64,000 bases of DNA, from the NCBI RefSeq assembly GCF_000003815.2, contig NC_049992.1:17457432-17521431 (forward strand). The letters run 5' to 3'. The notes below the pieces were generated by a model. It worked only from the letters and a program-made list of their open reading frames with translations, had not been told where the DNA came from and did no database searches. Origin of the DNA: Branchiostoma floridae. Lineage: Eukaryota > Chordata > Leptocardii > Amphioxiformes > Branchiostomatidae. The position numbers and the translations under genes are program-made. Numbering within the stretch: the first letter of the stretch is position 1; each line of letters opens with the position of its first letter. This document shows, piece after piece, positions 1 to 10,536 of the stretch.

Positions 1-402
1 GCTGCTGGCAATACGGCCGTACACTATATGCCTCATGCTGCGCACGTGTACTAAAATATTTTTTTTCAAATTATGTAGTTCTCCTGTTATATTTCCAAAA
101 CGCCTCTGACCGAGCAGTTTGTAGGGACGCTATAGGTGATGATCTTTATTTGCATGTTCCTGTCCATATGGGATTAATTTGATTGATGTTAAAGGCTATT
201 AGTAAGTATTATTGCATGTAATTATAAAGGGCAACATAGATGACGTTAAAAATAGCCATGACCATAGTTTGTGCATATTTTGTAATATGTACACTTTCAT
301 ATTTAGTTTGGAACAATGACCCTGACATTACTTATAATTTTTGTCTGATACTCATATTGTTTATTATGAAAAAATTCTTTACATGGGCTTTTTTTTTTAC
401 AG
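1..402 (+). other. Intron upstream of the first visible receptor exon
   Basis: AT-rich sequence with no coding signal, ending in a long pyrimidine tract and AG at 401-402, a good splice acceptor. The reading frame that appears to open at 240 runs through this intron and does not resemble a receptor before position 403, so a start at 240 is rejected. The exons encoding the extracellular ligand-binding domain must lie to the left of the window. Confidence 0.75.
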
Positions 403-2839
403 GAATCACTGGTCAAAAGTTCAAATTCAGCGCCGTGGGTGACGGGCCTCCGAGGTACAAGATCCTAAACTACCAACAGATATCTGATGGCGTCTATGAA
501 TACGTGCCGGTCGGGTCTTACAGTGAGGGACTCGACGTCAACGTTAGCATGATAAGATTCAGACTCGACAACGAGTCCTATCCAGATTCCTTCTGCAGCA
601 AGGATTGTGGCATCGGTGAGATGAAGAGTTTGCAAAACGAGGCGTCGTGCTGCTGGATCTGCATCCCGTGCCAAAAGTATCACATCCTAGTGGACGAGTT
701 CACTTGTGAAGAGTGCGAGCAAGGCAAGATTCCAGACGAGTTCAAGAGGCAATGCCTGAACGTCTCTCTACATTACTTGCAGCACAGCAGTCCCTGGGCG
801 ATTGCTCCGATGACCTTCTCAATCTTCGGCATCGTCAGCACGACTGTAATTCTATCCATCTTCATCCACAACGCAGAGACGCCGGTAGTAAAAGCGTCAG
901 GTAGAGAACTCAGCTACGTGCTGTTCGCTGGAATCTACTGCTGTTTCTTCATGACGTTTGTTCTGATTTCCAAACCGTCCAAGTTCGTCTGCGGCCTCCA
1001 GCAGGTCGGGGTGGGCTTTTGCTTCTCGATGTGTTACACCGCGCTGCTCACCAAGACCAACAGGATCGCCAGAATCTTCAACAGAGCGAAACGTTCCGCC
1101 AAGAGACCGAGCTACATTAGTCCTAAGTCACAGCTGCTGATAACGTTAGGACTAGTGGGCGTTCAAATTCTCATTTCCGCAATATTACTCTTCACAGCCC
1201 CTCCCATCGCGAAGCCAGACTTTCCATCGCGGGAACAGGGCCAGCTCGTCTGTAGCGCCGTTCTGGACGGCTCCTTCATGATAGGATTAGCCTATCCTAT
1301 AGCACTCTTTATCCTCTGTACTTTTTACGCATTCAAGACCAGGAAGATTCCAGAAGCATTCAACGAAGCAAAGTTTATTGGTTTCACGATGTACACTATC
1401 TGCATCATATGGCTGGCATTCGTACCCATCTATTACACTACAGCGAGCAATATCGAAGTGAGGACTGCTACGATATGTTTCACTATCAGCATGAGTGCAG
1501 CGGTCACTCTGGCGTGCATCTTCCTGCCAAAGGTCCATATCATAGTGCTTCATCCAGAGAAGAACGTCAAGCTGAGAAGAATGACGTGCGCCAGAAGACA
1601 GAGCTTCTACTCACTGCAGGGTACTTCAGAAAGTAAGTCGCCATGTGCGTTCACCTTAAAAAGCTATCATCAAGTATTCTATGAAGCAATGTTACATGTT
1701 ATAGACGTGTGCACTTTGACATCGTACATGAAGAATAAACCTGATACACACGACAAATTATAGATTAGGTACTTGGTGAGAAGGATCGACCGTTTTTCTT
1801 CAGCACTGAAAGGCAACCTTGTGACCTGGGGTTAAGGGTCACATGGTCACGTGACAAAAGAGTGTGTAAAAGGGGGCGGTGGTGGCATTGGACGTGGCTA
1901 ATGATGGAAAGTAAGATCTGATGTTTAGCGCCTGATGCTTGACATGTTTCGTGTAATGTCTTGTTTCAGAATGTCCTTTACTGTTTCCCTTTAGCTACAG
2001 CCACAGAACTCGCTCTGGCGAGACGGAGGTCCAAGATGAACATGTGTCCCAACTGTGGCGCTCCTATTCCCTTAGCCGTGGCCAAATCCTTAGTGGACAA
2101 AGCTATGAAGAGCAAGGAGAAAGAAGAAAGAAATGCTGCAGCTGGGGGACGTAATCGACGCGCGGTGAAGTTTAAGATGCCAATAGACGGAGAGAATGCT
2201 GTTGCCTCCAGCAGTTCTCGTAGGAACCCACTTGGCACAACTGTGAGGAAGCGGGGTGCGTTTCGGTCGCGAAGGTTCACACCTCCCGAACGTTCCACTG
2301 TGGAAAACAAAGAATCCGTAGAAGATGCTGCCCCACCCACCGTAGAGATAGACATAGCAAGAACTCCAGAGAAATCAAAAGAAGAGGCGCAGGTTACATC
2401 ACCAGAAGAAGGCTCTGAAAAACAGCCGCTATCAGTAGAAATAGAAACAGAAACAGAACCTGGCAAACCAGAAGTTCCCAAAAGCTCACCTCCTCATGAC
2501 AGCCCATTGGCGTCGTCTCTTCACGAGGAACAAGAAGTCTCGGTTTGTATGGAGCTCTCCACGGCAGGACCATCAGGATCAGGGAGTTCAACCACAACAG
2601 AAGAGGTGATTGCCAACCACCATCCTCCTGTTGAACCAGATTCCGAGACAGAGGATGACACTCAAACAAACTGTGTGGCGACAAACAACACCGCACCAAA
2701 GGACAAAGACTACAGGATGGCGCTTCAGGAAGAAATCAAATTCGCACCGGAGGAAGAGTCAGGGTTTCCACTGGAGGAGAAGTCGGACATAAATTGTACT
2801 CCGGAGCTGAGTCATATCATACAAGAAGCTACTTGTTAG
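403..2839 (+). CDS. Metabotropic glutamate receptor-like class C GPCR, C-terminal part (two exons)
   Basis: Partial gene: exon 403-1632, intron 1633-1994, exon 1995-2839 with stop TAG. The first exon holds the end of the ligand-binding module, the cysteine-rich linker (CSKDC, CCWIC, CEEC at about 595-725) and all seven membrane segments. Family hallmarks are PVVKASGRELSYVL (TM1-2 loop), TKTNRIARIF (second intracellular loop), FNEAKFIGFTMYTICIIWLAF (TM6) and PKVHIIVLHPEKNV after TM7. The receptor would sit in the plasma membrane and couple glutamate or another amino acid to G proteins. It mixes features of vertebrate group I, II and III receptors, so I do not assign a subtype. The intron is placed at GTAAGT (1633) and the AG at 1994 because only acceptors at 1995 or 2001 keep the phase; 2001 is an alternative. 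The 280-residue cytoplasmic tail is acidic, low complexity and unlike vertebrate tails; it begins with a CPNCGAP motif. Confidence 0.9.
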
Positions 2840-4160
2840 TAGTGACTATACTTTTAATAATGTGTTCAGTTTAGTAGCAAAATTGAACATGGATCTATTA
2901 CCCTCATGTTTTCTTTCGATAGTTTCAAAGGTAGAGGTTAGTTTGCTTTTTCTTTCTGGTGATAACTGTATGTCACTCGTAAGGAATGTATTCTTCACTG
3001 CTGCTTTCACGTTAAAGCTTTTTTTTCAAAGTTGACCCGGAAAAGCAAACACGTGTTACCCTAAATCTAAAACAATAAGAAATAGTCCCATGAAAAAAAA
3101 TCATATACACAGATGAAATGTTTTTTCTCTATTGTTAACGAAATCAGTGACGTATTGTAATTAGAATATACGAGTTTCAAGTCTCACGGTGCCATTTTAG
3201 GTCAAAGGTCATTGGGTACTCCAACTAACCTTTTATCTAAAATGGCGCAATGAAACGGAACTCGTGTATAAATGTTAACGTTGTTTATAAAACAGAAATT
3301 GTTGCTTTGCCAGTGCTACCACGGATGCAAAATAATGTTCAGATTTTCAATGGCAGCATGGTTCTTATTATTTTTTTGCCGATGGCATATTTGATGATGT
3401 TCGTATATGTTCGTGAAATGTTAAAGACGTCGTCCTGTCATTCTTCAATATGTTGACTATATTTCATTGAGATTATACGTTGTCCTAGATGTATTAGACC
3501 GTGTTGACTCAATTATGTTGATGACATACAATAAGAACACCAAAACCCACGAGTACGTCCAAAAAAACGAATTGGAAAAAAATTGTCTTCGGCATGAAAT
3601 GTTAAAAAATGACTAGTCAAGCTCACTGAGTATGGTGTACCAAAACATATTCACTTTCGTTCTTTCACATCTTCCGTCTCTTTGGAATTCTCTTTGGCAT
3701 TTTAAGTTATCAATACAGGTTTTCCGATATTTTGTTTTTAAATTTATTACATGAATTTAGTTTTTTTGCATGCGATTTACAGTATTGTCGAAAACATAAT
3801 TATTGATGCACTCGAGAATGTCATCTTTTGATTCAATCAACATGGTCTTACATAAAAGCACGTGGTGCTATCATTACAATGTCTATAGATACCACAGTCT
3901 ATGGTGTTGGGTGTTCATTCAAAAGCAGAATGGGAAGAAAATACAGCTTATATGTAATATACATTGATATCGTCTGGAAACAAACATAGAGAATGGTGAT
4001 GTTGTTGGGATTGAACGAATATCAAAGATACCTTGGTGAAAATGTATGTTTTTGGATTAGCCAATGGCATTCGTTCCAACTGTTTGCTAAGATCTAAAGT
4101 CTAACATCTTATCAATGTCGCACTGTAAAAGCTAACCTGGCATCCAGTCTATCGTCATTA
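2840..4160. other. Noncoding, probable receptor 3' UTR and downstream sequence
   Basis: AT-rich sequence after the receptor stop codon, with many stops in all frames and no recognisable domain. Part is likely 3' UTR, but no single AATAAA signal stands out close to the stop. I see no RNA gene. Confidence 0.5.
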
Positions 4161-4332
4161 GGCCGAGATTTCTTCGGGACAGAGGGAGCTCTGTGCCGCC
4201 TGGATAATCTTTTGCACCCGGTGGTGTTTTTGTATGGTGTCCGATTAATCTCCTACTGCGGCCAGCAACTCTATCGGGTGCATAAGATTACACCGGCGGC
4301 GGAAAGCTTCCTCTGTCCCGAAGAGAACCTAG
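4161..4332. repeat. Foldback (MITE-like) palindrome
   Basis: The left half (TTCTTCGGGACAGAGGGA near 4170, then GGATAATCTTTTGCACCC) is reverse-complemented in the right half (GGGTGCATAAGATTACACC, then CCTCTGTCCCGAAGAGAA near 4310-4326). The whole 170 bp can fold back on itself. There is no coding potential; it is probably a small non-autonomous DNA transposon. Confidence 0.8.
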
Positions 4333-4344
4333 GCAATCCACGTT

Positions 4345-5480
4345 AGGCTAAAAGCCAAGTAACATACTAAAGTCGGCCAGAATTCTTCATAGTTTTTCAT
4401 ATCTATTTCCTCCACATCATGAGAAATAGGTTGTGTACTTTTGTTCGCCGAATTTGCAGGTGGCATTTGTATGTTTAGTAGCAGCATATTTTACTTTATC
4501 ACCAAATGGCATACAAATTCATCGACCTGGATTTTGAAACTTTAACAAATGTCATTGACGCTGCACAAAATCTGTACAGTATACATTAAGACATGCAACT
4601 TGTCATTTAAAGTATTGCTTTACTTTTCTTGCGAATGCTTCACGGTGCACAAAGATCAAATTACGTGCAGTGAACGAACAATAAAATTAATTCTAAAGAG
4701 TTAAGAATGTTTGTAAATGTGACCTATTCTGTGAAAGGTGCTCCCAGTTATCAAATTTTATTCTTTACTTTATAGTTACATGATTCAATGATCAATGTTG
4801 TTGACATGATGTTAAATGGTCTTGTCGTCCGTCGAATTCTATGATGTCAACAGTTCTTGTGACGTATCGTTTGTGGTGATATTGAACAGGAATTACCAAC
4901 ATAAAGAACTTCTGAAAAAAATCATTTTGTAAGAGAGCTATTTTTGTGTGTAACATGCAGCAATGTCGTCTCATGTATAAGCAATGTATAAAAGGAAGAT
5001 GTTGCTATTTCATAAGCCATTGGAAATTACTGTGAACGTTTTATTAGAATCACTGGAGACATTTTGTTCCATTATCTTAGAATGTAACTGAGGGACCATA
5101 CAGTTTTTGTACATTTGAACTCAAACCATTGTTATACATGTTTGTGGCACATTGTGAGCAAACGTGAGTTGTGAAGCTCTGTTACGGGGGTGTCTCACTG
5201 GATTGCGGCACGTTAGTGGTACCATTGCGTCCCAAATTCAAACTGCGTTACTATTGACTGTTGTTATCATAGTGCACCAACCATGCAAAACGTATGACTA
5301 AACGGCCCAAAAGCAAATCATAGAAATATCAAGTTTTGTTATGGATAAAATTTGAGTGCTTTGCAAATTACTTTACCACAGAGAGGTCGCCAATGTGAGA
5401 TACCCATCTTAGTGTTGAGTTAGTCTATTACTTTGTATTCGTATTATTATATTTAATCTCAGCGAAAACTTTGATCTGGT
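4345..5480. other. Noncoding, nothing recognised
   Basis: AT-rich sequence between the receptor and the old alkaline phosphatase 3' flank. The short open frames, for example on the minus strand at 4792-4974, have no domain or codon-use signal. Confidence 0.5.
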
Positions 5481-5485
5481 CGTTT

Positions 5486-6860
5486 GGAAAGTGTTTTTAA
5501 TAAACTGTTCTCATGCTATGTGGTATTTTTCATAATTTTGCCACATAATATGATAATAGGGTAACGATGCAACAGATATCCGTATCCTGATTGGGCTATG
5601 TTGATTTGATTATATGAATGACATCCGTGCATCAAATTTTAAACTATACTGTAAATTGTACAACGCAGGTATGAAATGAACACAACATTTGTACCCCGTG
5701 CATTGAAAAGAACTATCGAATTTCAATGTAAATCCAAAACTCAAAGAAAATGTGAAAGAACAAATTTAGAAAATGATTTCGTTCTGTATACCCTAGTCTG
5801 TGTGTTCAGTCGTTTGTTCCCCCTACCTGATTGAACTCAAAACATGTTTTGCACGTTTAGGGGTTCCCATCAAATCCCAGAGGATGCCATCCATATAAAA
5901 TCAACATGGCTTTACAATACTAAACAAAATACCTATAACACCTATAAAATCCCTGACATAAGTATGATTGTCACCACAGTTTAGAGAAAATACCTGAACA
6001 GTTATATAACCAGCATATACTATTGACATAAGAAACCTCATGATTCCGACCGTACTACATCTGCGGCAGATCTTAGTATTAAGTAACCATTATTAGTTTC
6101 CAGATACAAGTTTCCTGGACCGATCACGAAATGTAAGATATCATTAATACCACAACAAGCCATAATTATGCCTCTTGGCGTTTCTGCACATATTATGAAG
6201 AAACAAAAGCTAAGTAGAAATATATCTAGAACATAAGATAAAAGAATATCAGGGGGTATAAAAGTCTCAGAGAACACAGTTTTTTTGCCAATGGGCATTT
6301 ACATGACTAAGAACCACAAGGTGGGGAGCTTCGAAGCCTTAACATTTATTTTGAAGTTTAGGGTATAATCTGCAAAATAGCGGAGGTCATGACATAGCGG
6401 CCGACGCACAGGCAGTGCCCGGTAACAGTACCAAAGCGCAAGTTCAGGCCGACCGAAGAAATATCTTAATCCAACCTATACAGTCTCACCACTGATGTAT
6501 TATTTCACCATTCGGCACAGTTTTCACCTCGCTGTACACACGTGTTGTGCATAGCAGAATTACTACGGCCTTTTCAACGGGTGTGACGCACTACTTTATA
6601 CGTAATTCCTATGGATAATGGGGATCGCGGATGGATACTGTGCTCTGAGACGTTAACGCAGTCACGTTTGGGACGGCAGCAATGCCACCTAGCGGAAAAG
6701 TAGCTCATTACGCCCAGATAAAGGCAGTTGTCGAAAGTTATCAATACGTAGCTGGCGGGATATGTTTACTTTCAAATAATACATCTCATTCCTTGGTTAT
6801 CATAATATTATTCAATTTTGAATTTGTCATTTGGAACAAACATTGGGCTGCAGTAAAGAG
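5486..6860 (-). other. Displaced 3' flank of alkaline phosphatase copy 1
   Basis: Several stretches match, in the same order, the sequence downstream of AP-2 (38628-39380): the TTTGGAAAGTGTTT block at 5485 against 38636, the CACATATT...AAGAAACAAAAG block at 6188 against 39067, the CACCTAGCGGAAAA block at 6684 against 39209, and TTTGGAACAA at 6830 against 39368. The similarity is patchy and moderate. I infer that this is the AP-1 3' flank, pushed away from its gene by the retrotransposon at 7.5-14.4 kb. Confidence 0.65.
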
Positions 6861-6871
6861 GGTATCTCACT

Positions 6872-6995
6872 TACTGTCCAAGAAGAGGTTAGGCTCCGGC
6901 TTTGACACAGCAAGATACAATACAATTAGAAAGCCCGATAAAAACGTTAAAAAACAGCCGGGGCCTAATATAATATAACCTCTGCTTGGAGAGTA
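6872..6995. repeat. MITE family A, copy 1 (internally deleted)
   Basis: The ends TACTGTCCAAGAAGAGGTTAGGCTCCGGC and CCTCTGCTTGGAGAGTA are those of the longer copies at 18163-18335 and 63657-63869. The inner AGAAAGCCCGATAAAAACG motif is present on one arm only, so one arm is mostly deleted. Confidence 0.8.
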
Positions 6996-7500
6996 TTCTC
7001 ACTGGGCTTTACCTGTTTGCGAAAATCATTCGCCAACTGGTTACAAACAGGCGCCAATCAGCTAAAATTCATCGCCATCTATTGCCAATCAGCGCCATGC
7101 CGATTTGTCGCCTGACATTGCGTTTTGTTTAAGTCACATAAAAAAAAGAAAACGCGAATAGGCGCCAAACAGACGCGACAACTGCAAATTTGTTTTTGCT
7201 GAATCTTAATCATTGCACATTTAGCTTTAGATTTAGAAGTAACACTGATAACCAATGAATTCATCTTGTATGTTATTGGGAGCAAATGTGCGGATGTGAC
7301 ATAACCCCCCCCACGGCCATTTTGTTCGTAGAGGTAACGTATTTTACCCGTGCGTCTCATGTCAGTGCAACCGCAAGGGCAAATTTGTCTAAATTATTTC
7401 TAAAATTCTGAAATTTGCTGCAAAAATTTGTCGTAAAAAGGCTCGAACCAGTGAGATACCAGCTAAACATACCAAACTAATGCAGACCCATTGAATTTAT
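6996..7500. other. Noncoding between MITE and retrotransposon
   Basis: Holds repeated short words such as GCCAATCAGC and a CCAGTGAGATACCAGCT tail near 7449 that resembles the end of MITE family B, possibly a relic of it. No gene is supported. Confidence 0.4.
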
Positions 7501-7688
7501 AGAGAATTAAGAGATGGCGGACGAGTACGGTCACGCAACACGAGGTCTCCGGTTTTGATTCTATATTGAAGGTGTTAACGCTACAGGAAGTGAGTTATCG
7601 GAACTTTATACTAATTCTATATATACATCGCATATTCTGTATATGATTTGGAGATTTTGAAGACTGTTAGGAGAACTTTAATTGTAAA

Positions 7689-9642
7689 ATGGGTGACCAC
7701 GCCGAGGACCACGCCAAAACCCACGCCAAGACGCCGAAACGCAAGACCCCGGGTACGAAGTTCTGGAATGTCAACCTGAACCAACTTCCCGCGGACGAGT
7801 CTCTTGCCTTCGACTACGAAGACCAAGATAAATCCCGTTTCTGTGGGGTTAAACTGCGGTCCAAACAGCTGGACAAATGGATCACAGCCCACAAGGACGC
7901 TTTCAACGAAACGTTTGAAAGGACCAAGGAGACAACTGTCACCTGGAAAAGCACACCTGGCATTACATGTATGACGGTCCAGACCACCACAGCCACAAGG
8001 AAGTCAGGTAAAAGTCTTCTCTTTGTACATTTCTATCACAAGAAACACGGATTGATGGTACAAGGGCAATGCACCAAGTGGTGGATGAACATTTTGTATC
8101 CTGAACTCTTAGTCAACATAAACGCCCAAGTAGATATGCAGACAAGGTCAACAATCAAAGATGGCGTCCTACGCGTCAGGGACGCCATAGACAACTTTCC
8201 TACGGTAACGCTAGAATCGACTACACCAAAGCAAGTCTTTAATAGCAGTGTCCATGAAACACCAACTTTACCCAAGTGCGCCAATCCTCGAAACCTACAA
8301 GATCTGCAAGCACCCGTAAGTGAAGATATGGAAGAAGAGATACAGATTGTGTTTGATACAAGCGCAAAACATAGCGGGAACATAGAAGTGCCCGTAAGTA
8401 GAGATGCGGAAGATCAAGGGCCGGGTAGGATTGAAAAACGCGCCAAACAGGTCTCTGATACTAAGAATGGCGAACAAAGTGAGCTTACAACAAAAGCCGT
8501 AGATATGCCAAACTTAGCGCGGTTGACTGCGGTTGAGAAATCCCAGAGAATCAGCGATGCTGCTTTTGGCGATTTACAGAAACAGTTTGTCGACATGACT
8601 CATAATCTTCACGCGCTACGGGATGAGCTGCTTACAAAAGAACGGGAGAGGGAAGAGTCTCAAACCAACATGCTTAAAGAACTGTCCACTAAAGTTGAAG
8701 CAGCACAGAAGTCACTAGAGAGCCACATCAAGAAGGTAGTCAACAAATTACAGACCAACATCTGTCATGTCCAAAAAGATCTAGTGTCGCAAAGAGAGGA
8801 GCTAGCGAAAGAAAAAAACACGACAGTTCAAGAAATGACAATAGAGCGGAACATCTGGATGGAGAGGAATCGTGGCTTGTCCATCAAAGTCGACGCCTTG
8901 TCTGCATCGAATGCAGAGTTGCAGCAAGCCATCACAATTCAAGACTCAGAACTTCAGTATTTGTTTGATAGGTTAAAACAGATTGAAGAAAACCGTACCT
9001 GCCGAGGTTGTACAAAACCAACACACACGGACATGCAAAACTTGAACAACGTGCATGACAATGACATCCCTGGCGACAAACAAGATAACAATGCTGCTAC
9101 CAACCAAACCATTGTCAAGCAGATTGCAAACATGCTTCCCTCTGCCCATGACAATGCAACAATTGCAACACAGAGCCGTGAAGTCCCTTCACCAGCCACG
9201 AGTGTGAAAGAGTCGGCAACTAACACTAGTACGGGAAGTCAGCATCAAAGGTACGAAGTGAGAATTTTTGCGGACTCCATCTTCAGAGATGTAGATGTGA
9301 ACGTGCTTTCAATGGAAGTCCACGAGATTGGTCAGACCAGCACAGTGACAGCAGCCATTGACTGTATCAAACAAATCACGACTCGACAACTCAGCAAGTT
9401 ATACTTCACATCGGTTCCAACGATNNNNNNNNNNNNNNNNNNNNNNNNNNNNNNNNNNNNNNNNNNNNNNNNNNNNNNNNNNNNNNNNNNNNNNNNNNNN
9501 NNNNNNNNNNNNNNNNNNNNNNNNTGACTCAGTCAGTACAACCCTGAACAACACCCGCAGACTACTGGAGGTGACCAAAGCATCGTTCCCTAAAGCGCAG
9601 GTAGCAGTCTCACAGGTCCTCCAGAGGGGATTAAATGAGTAA
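7689..9642 (+). CDS. Retrotransposon ORF1 protein, N-terminal and central part
   Basis: Opens at ATG 7689 with a basic, lysine-rich start and stays open until the gap at 9425. Residues about 300-435 are rich in E, K and Q in heptad-like spacing and should form a coiled coil, as expected for an RNA-binding trimeric ORF1p. A CRGC motif follows near residue 438. From about residue 515 (EVRIFADSIFRD) the sequence looks like block I of an SGNH esterase, known from CR1-type ORF1 proteins, with Ala where Gly is usual. After the gap, 9525-9642 continues the esterase in a frame that ends at TAA 9640. The gap length is unknown, so the frame across it cannot be judged. Confidence 0.8.
9425..9524. other. 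Assembly gap (100 N) inside ORF1
   Basis: Exactly 100 N, a placeholder of unknown true length. It falls in the esterase-like part of ORF1. Confidence 0.98.
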
Positions 9643-10246
9643 CTCCACACTCAATATCAACATCAAGAACTATAACCAAGAAGTTCTGAATCTGTCTAGG
9701 AGTGGCAACTTCAAGTACATCAAACACCGCAAACTGACACAGGACAGGCATCTCTACCTCCGCGACCAGATCCACTTGTATAATAGAGATGGCACCAAGA
9801 TGCTTGTGTCGGACGTCAAGCGTACCCTGTACCCAGCACCCGGGCCTGGGGCTGGGAGACAGTCACCCGTCTGGACAGATACACAGGCTGCCCGTCTTCC
9901 TGTCAACCAGTGGACGCCCATGCAAAACGGACCTTCTTTTTCGCGCTCTGTTCCAGTTCCAGTCATGAGGTCTAGGAAGCCACCTTACCAGCCGCCCACT
10001 GTGAAACCAGCACATAGGAACACTTCGGTAGGAACCGGGCAAGCTGCACCTGGCTTGTCGAAAGGAGTGAACATCGGAGTTCCCGGCCAGCTTGGACCGA
10101 CTACAAAAAGCAGGAACACAGTCAGCGGAAACGGACAAGTCGCTAGGCCCGCCTGGTTAAAAGCTGGCAAGTTCGGACATCCCGGCCCACAGTGGAAACA
10201 GCTAGGGAACCGACTTCGCAAAGTTTGGAACATTCTTTTATCTTAA
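9635..10246 (+). CDS. Retrotransposon ORF1 protein, C-terminal part in a shifted frame
   Basis: The ATG at 9635 overlaps the stop of the preceding frame by 8 bases (TAAATGAGTAA). The first 65 residues continue the esterase: RDQIHLYNRDGTKML at about 9762-9806 is the D-x-x-H block that supplies the last catalytic residues of SGNH hydrolases. The remaining 130 residues are proline-, glycine- and arginine-rich and basic, suggesting nucleic-acid binding. I read this as one ORF1 split by a one-base indel near 9637, rather than a separate gene; termination-reinitiation at the overlap is a weaker alternative. Confidence 0.7.
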   Translation: MSNSTLNINIKNYNQEVLNLSRSGNFKYIKHRKLTQDRHLYLRDQIHLYNRDGTKMLVSDVKRTLYPAPGPGAGRQSPVWTDTQAARLPVNQWTPMQNGPSFSRSVPVPVMRSRKPPYQPPTVKPAHRNTSVGTGQAAPGLSKGVNIGVPGQLGPTTKSRNTVSGNGQVARPAWLKAGKFGHPGPQWKQLGNRLRKVWNILLS

Positions 10247-10536
10247 AGTTGGCCATATGATTCTACACGACCACCAAGGTAAACCTTCATGAATTGTTAC
10301 ATTTAACCCTATTACTATACATACGGACCATGTACCGCTCATTTAGAGAGACTCCATCATTGTGTACAAATACTATTCATGACTGACATGTATCATTGAT
10401 AGCTTGAATACTTGTTTATTGATATGATGATATAGTTTAAGTCTTACTTGAATACTTGTTTATTGATATGATGATATAGTTTAAGTCTTACTTCTTGTAG
10501 CTATAATGCACCTTCAATATCTTTATCTTCAAGGAC
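10247..10536 (+). repeat. ORF1-ORF2 spacer with a 44-bp tandem duplication
   Basis: The 290-bp spacer has no coding potential. Positions 10403-10446 are repeated exactly at 10447-10490 (unit starting CTTGAATACTTG and ending AAGTCTTA). Confidence 0.9.

Noticed and set aside
240-402. Apparent in-frame start of the receptor at 240
   Set aside because: This stretch is intronic: AT-rich, unlike any receptor, and ends in a polypyrimidine tract and AG at 401-402. The true N-terminus lies outside the window.
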